The notes beneath the pieces are model-generated. The model saw only the letters and a list, made by a program, of their open reading frames with translations. It was not told the DNA's origin and searched no databases. Positions 7,908 to 9,591 of a stretch of DNA of 9,591 nt are shown in pieces. The stretch comes from Rhodospirillaceae bacterium (lineage in GTDB: Bacteria > Pseudomonadota > Alphaproteobacteria > JABSOH01): positions 1 to 9,591 of the forward strand of contig JAHDDM010000009.1 in assembly GCA_020629355.1 (NCBI GenBank), written 5' to 3'. Each line of letters begins with the position of its first letter. Positions within the stretch are counted from its first letter, which is position 1. Both the position numbers and the translations under genes were made by a program.

Positions 7908-8932
7908 CAGTCCGCACCCAACAGAACATCCAGTGCAGCCTGACGCTGCATCACGCCAATCACATCACCCGTGTTATTCTTCACTGGAAAAACTGTACGA
8001 GAATCATTGATGATAATACGCGCAACCTGCTGGACTGTAGCATCACCGTCTAAAGCCTCGCCTTCAGCAGAACCCGCCGCCTCTGACACTAAAGCTTTGA
8101 CTTTAACAACCCGCGCCTTTTCGATTTCTTTGGTGAATTTCGCGACATATTCTGTCGCCGGCGCAAGCACAATTCTATCGGGCGTATCACACTGCTCCAC
8201 CGCACCATCTTTCATAATCGCAATCCGATCCGCAAGACGCAAGGCCTCGTCAAAATCGTGGGTAATGAACACAATGGTTTTGTTCAGCAAGCCCTGTAGA
8301 CGCAAAAATTCATCCTGCATTTCACGACGAATCAACGGATCAAGCGCCGAAAAAGGCTCATCCAAAAACCAGATATCCGGCTCTATTGCCAAGGAGCGCG
8401 CGATCCCTACCCTTTGCTGCTGGCCACCAGAAAGCTCGCGTGGGAAATAATATTCGCGCCCTTCCAAACCCACGAGCTTAGTGACTTCTAAAGCGCGTCC
8501 ACGGCGGATATGCTTGTCCTGCCCGCGCATTTCCAAGGGAAAGGCGACGTTCTCAAGGACTGTACGGTGTGGCAGCAGTCCAAAACTTTGAAACACCATC
8601 CCCATCTTATTGCGGCGAAGCTCAATCAAGGCCTTTTCCGATAGAGCCATAATATCTTGACCGTCAATTTCGACCGTACCGCCTGTAATCTCGTGCAAAC
8701 GAGAAAAACAGCGCACTAAAGTCGATTTACCCGAACCTGAAAGCCCCATAATGACCAGCATTTCACCACGGGCAATATCGATACTGACGTTCTTGACACC
8801 CGCAATGTAACCGTCTGCGCGTATCTGCTCGAAACTGTGGCCTTCGGGCATGTTGTGTAAATACTTCTCTGGTGTCTCACCGAAGAGCTTCCAGACATTT
8901 CGGCAGGATATTACGGGTGTTTCGGCAGTCAT
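7907..8932 (-). CDS. tmoV: ATPase of glycine betaine/TMAO-type ABC transporter (TmoV-like)
   Basis: ATP-hydrolysing subunit that drives the double permease from the cytoplasmic face. Seen: Walker A GLSGSGKST (63-71), Q-loop VFQSFGLLP (Gln115), ABC signature LSGGQQQRVGIARSLA (168-182), Walker B IWFLDEP (187-193, catalytic Glu192), D-loop SALD, and H-loop ITHD (His225). The N-terminal extension of about 40 residues and the region around LRRNKMGMVFQ are typical of the ProV/OpuAA family. The C-terminal part (about 274-340; VARIIINDSRTVFPVKNNTGDVIGVMQR) looks like a single CBS-type repeat, a domain that senses ionic strength or nucleotides in OpuA; most full regulators have two. A GGAGA ribosome binding site lies seven bases before the ATG, inside a small hairpin. 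It is separated from tmoX by 119 bases containing a terminator-like hairpin. Confidence 0.9.
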   Translation of the reverse strand: MTAETPVISCRNVWKLFGETPEKYLHNMPEGHSFEQIRADGYIAGVKNVSIDIARGEMLVIMGLSGSGKSTLVRCFSRLHEITGGTVEIDGQDIMALSEKALIELRRNKMGMVFQSFGLLPHRTVLENVAFPLEMRGQDKHIRRGRALEVTKLVGLEGREYYFPRELSGGQQQRVGIARSLAIEPDIWFLDEPFSALDPLIRREMQDEFLRLQGLLNKTIVFITHDFDEALRLADRIAIMKDGAVEQCDTPDRIVLAPATEYVAKFTKEIEKARVVKVKALVSEAAGSAEGEALDGDATVQQVARIIINDSRTVFPVKNNTGDVIGVMQRQAALDVLLGAD

Positions 8933-8945
8933 GGAGCATTCTCCA
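8932..8945 (-). promoter_or_regulatory. Hairpin masking the tmoV ribosome binding site
   Basis: Read on the - strand, TGGAG-AATG-CTCCA forms a 5 bp stem with a 4-base loop. The left arm and loop contain the GGAGA Shine-Dalgarno sequence (8940-8944), and the right arm ends on the A of the tmoV start codon (8932). The pairing is seen directly; a regulatory effect (lower initiation, or dependence on translation or RNA-binding factors) is inference, and a stem this short is only modestly stable. Confidence 0.4.
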
Positions 8946-8983
8946 GTATTTTTTCATAATCTTGCACGAGGGCAAAAAGAACG

Positions 8984-9027
8984 CAAAACAAAACCGCCCC
9001 ATTCAGCACAGGCTGAACAGGGCGATT
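8984..9027 (-). terminator. Terminator-like hairpin between tmoX and tmoV
   Basis: On the - strand the transcript leaving tmoX folds as AATCGCCC (9027-9020), a 2x2 TG/TG internal loop, TTCAGC (9017-9012 side) pairing with GCTGAA (9007-9002 side) around a CTGT loop, then GGGCGGTT (8999-8992). It is followed by a T-rich tract interrupted by one G (TTTTGTTTT, 8993-8985). It starts 25 bases after the tmoX stop. Such a partial terminator inside binding-protein-dependent ABC operons usually lowers expression of the membrane parts relative to the periplasmic binding protein. The interrupted T run suggests leaky termination. It could also protect the tmoX mRNA 3' end from decay. Confidence 0.75.
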
Positions 9028-9051
9028 CCTTACCCTCTACATCAACGTGCC

Positions 9052-9591
<540 letters not shown>

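Noticed and set aside
7971..8450. A 159-codon open frame on the + strand opposite the ATPase gene
   Set aside because: It is antisense to the intact ABC ATPase; its Ser/Arg-rich translation is typical of a reverse-strand shadow.

Overview
The window looks like a piece of a marine alphaproteobacterial chromosome of moderate GC content. The flagellin C-terminus, the TPR/GT41-like and Maf proteins beside it, and the trimethylamine oxidation genes all point that way. The order or genus cannot be fixed from the sequence; a Rhodospirillales/Kiloniellales-type host is only an inference. Coding density is very high, and no stretch over 300 bases lacks a gene.

Left half, + strand (1-4485): a flagellar glycosylation block. 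It opens with the 3' end of a flagellin gene, closed by a strong intrinsic terminator (507-538). Immediately after comes a 606-611 aa TPR protein with a divergent GT41/SPINDLY-like C-terminal domain, resembling the flagellin glycosyltransferase FlmG of Caulobacter. Eight bases later starts a 700 aa Maf (DUF115/MptE-like) flagellin glycosyltransferase. Two structurally unrelated candidate flagellin nonulosonate transferases therefore sit in tandem behind one flagellin gene.

Right half, - strand (9591 down to 4439): a trimethylamine/TMAO operon in the order substrate-binding protein (tmoX-like), ATPase (tmoV-like), double permease (tmoW-like), trimethylamine monooxygenase (tmm), and a small two-helix membrane protein. 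Spacing is tight: tmoV/tmoW share one base (TGATG), tmoW/tmm are 12 bases apart, and the small gene overlaps the tmm stop. The inferred role is uptake of TMAO (or related methylamines/betaines) by the ABC transporter, with Tmm oxidising TMA to TMAO in the cytoplasm. The TMAO demethylase and downstream methylamine genes are not in the window. A terminator-like hairpin lies between tmoX and tmoV, and a small hairpin covers the tmoV ribosome binding site. The visible part of tmoX carries an apparent one-base deletion near 9510, either a sequencing error or a real lesion, and the gene runs off the window.

The two blocks converge and their last genes overlap tail to tail by 47 bases (4439-4485). 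The least explained items are the tandem FlmG-like/Maf pair, the missing promoter space ahead of the FlmG-like gene, and the small membrane protein coupled to tmm.
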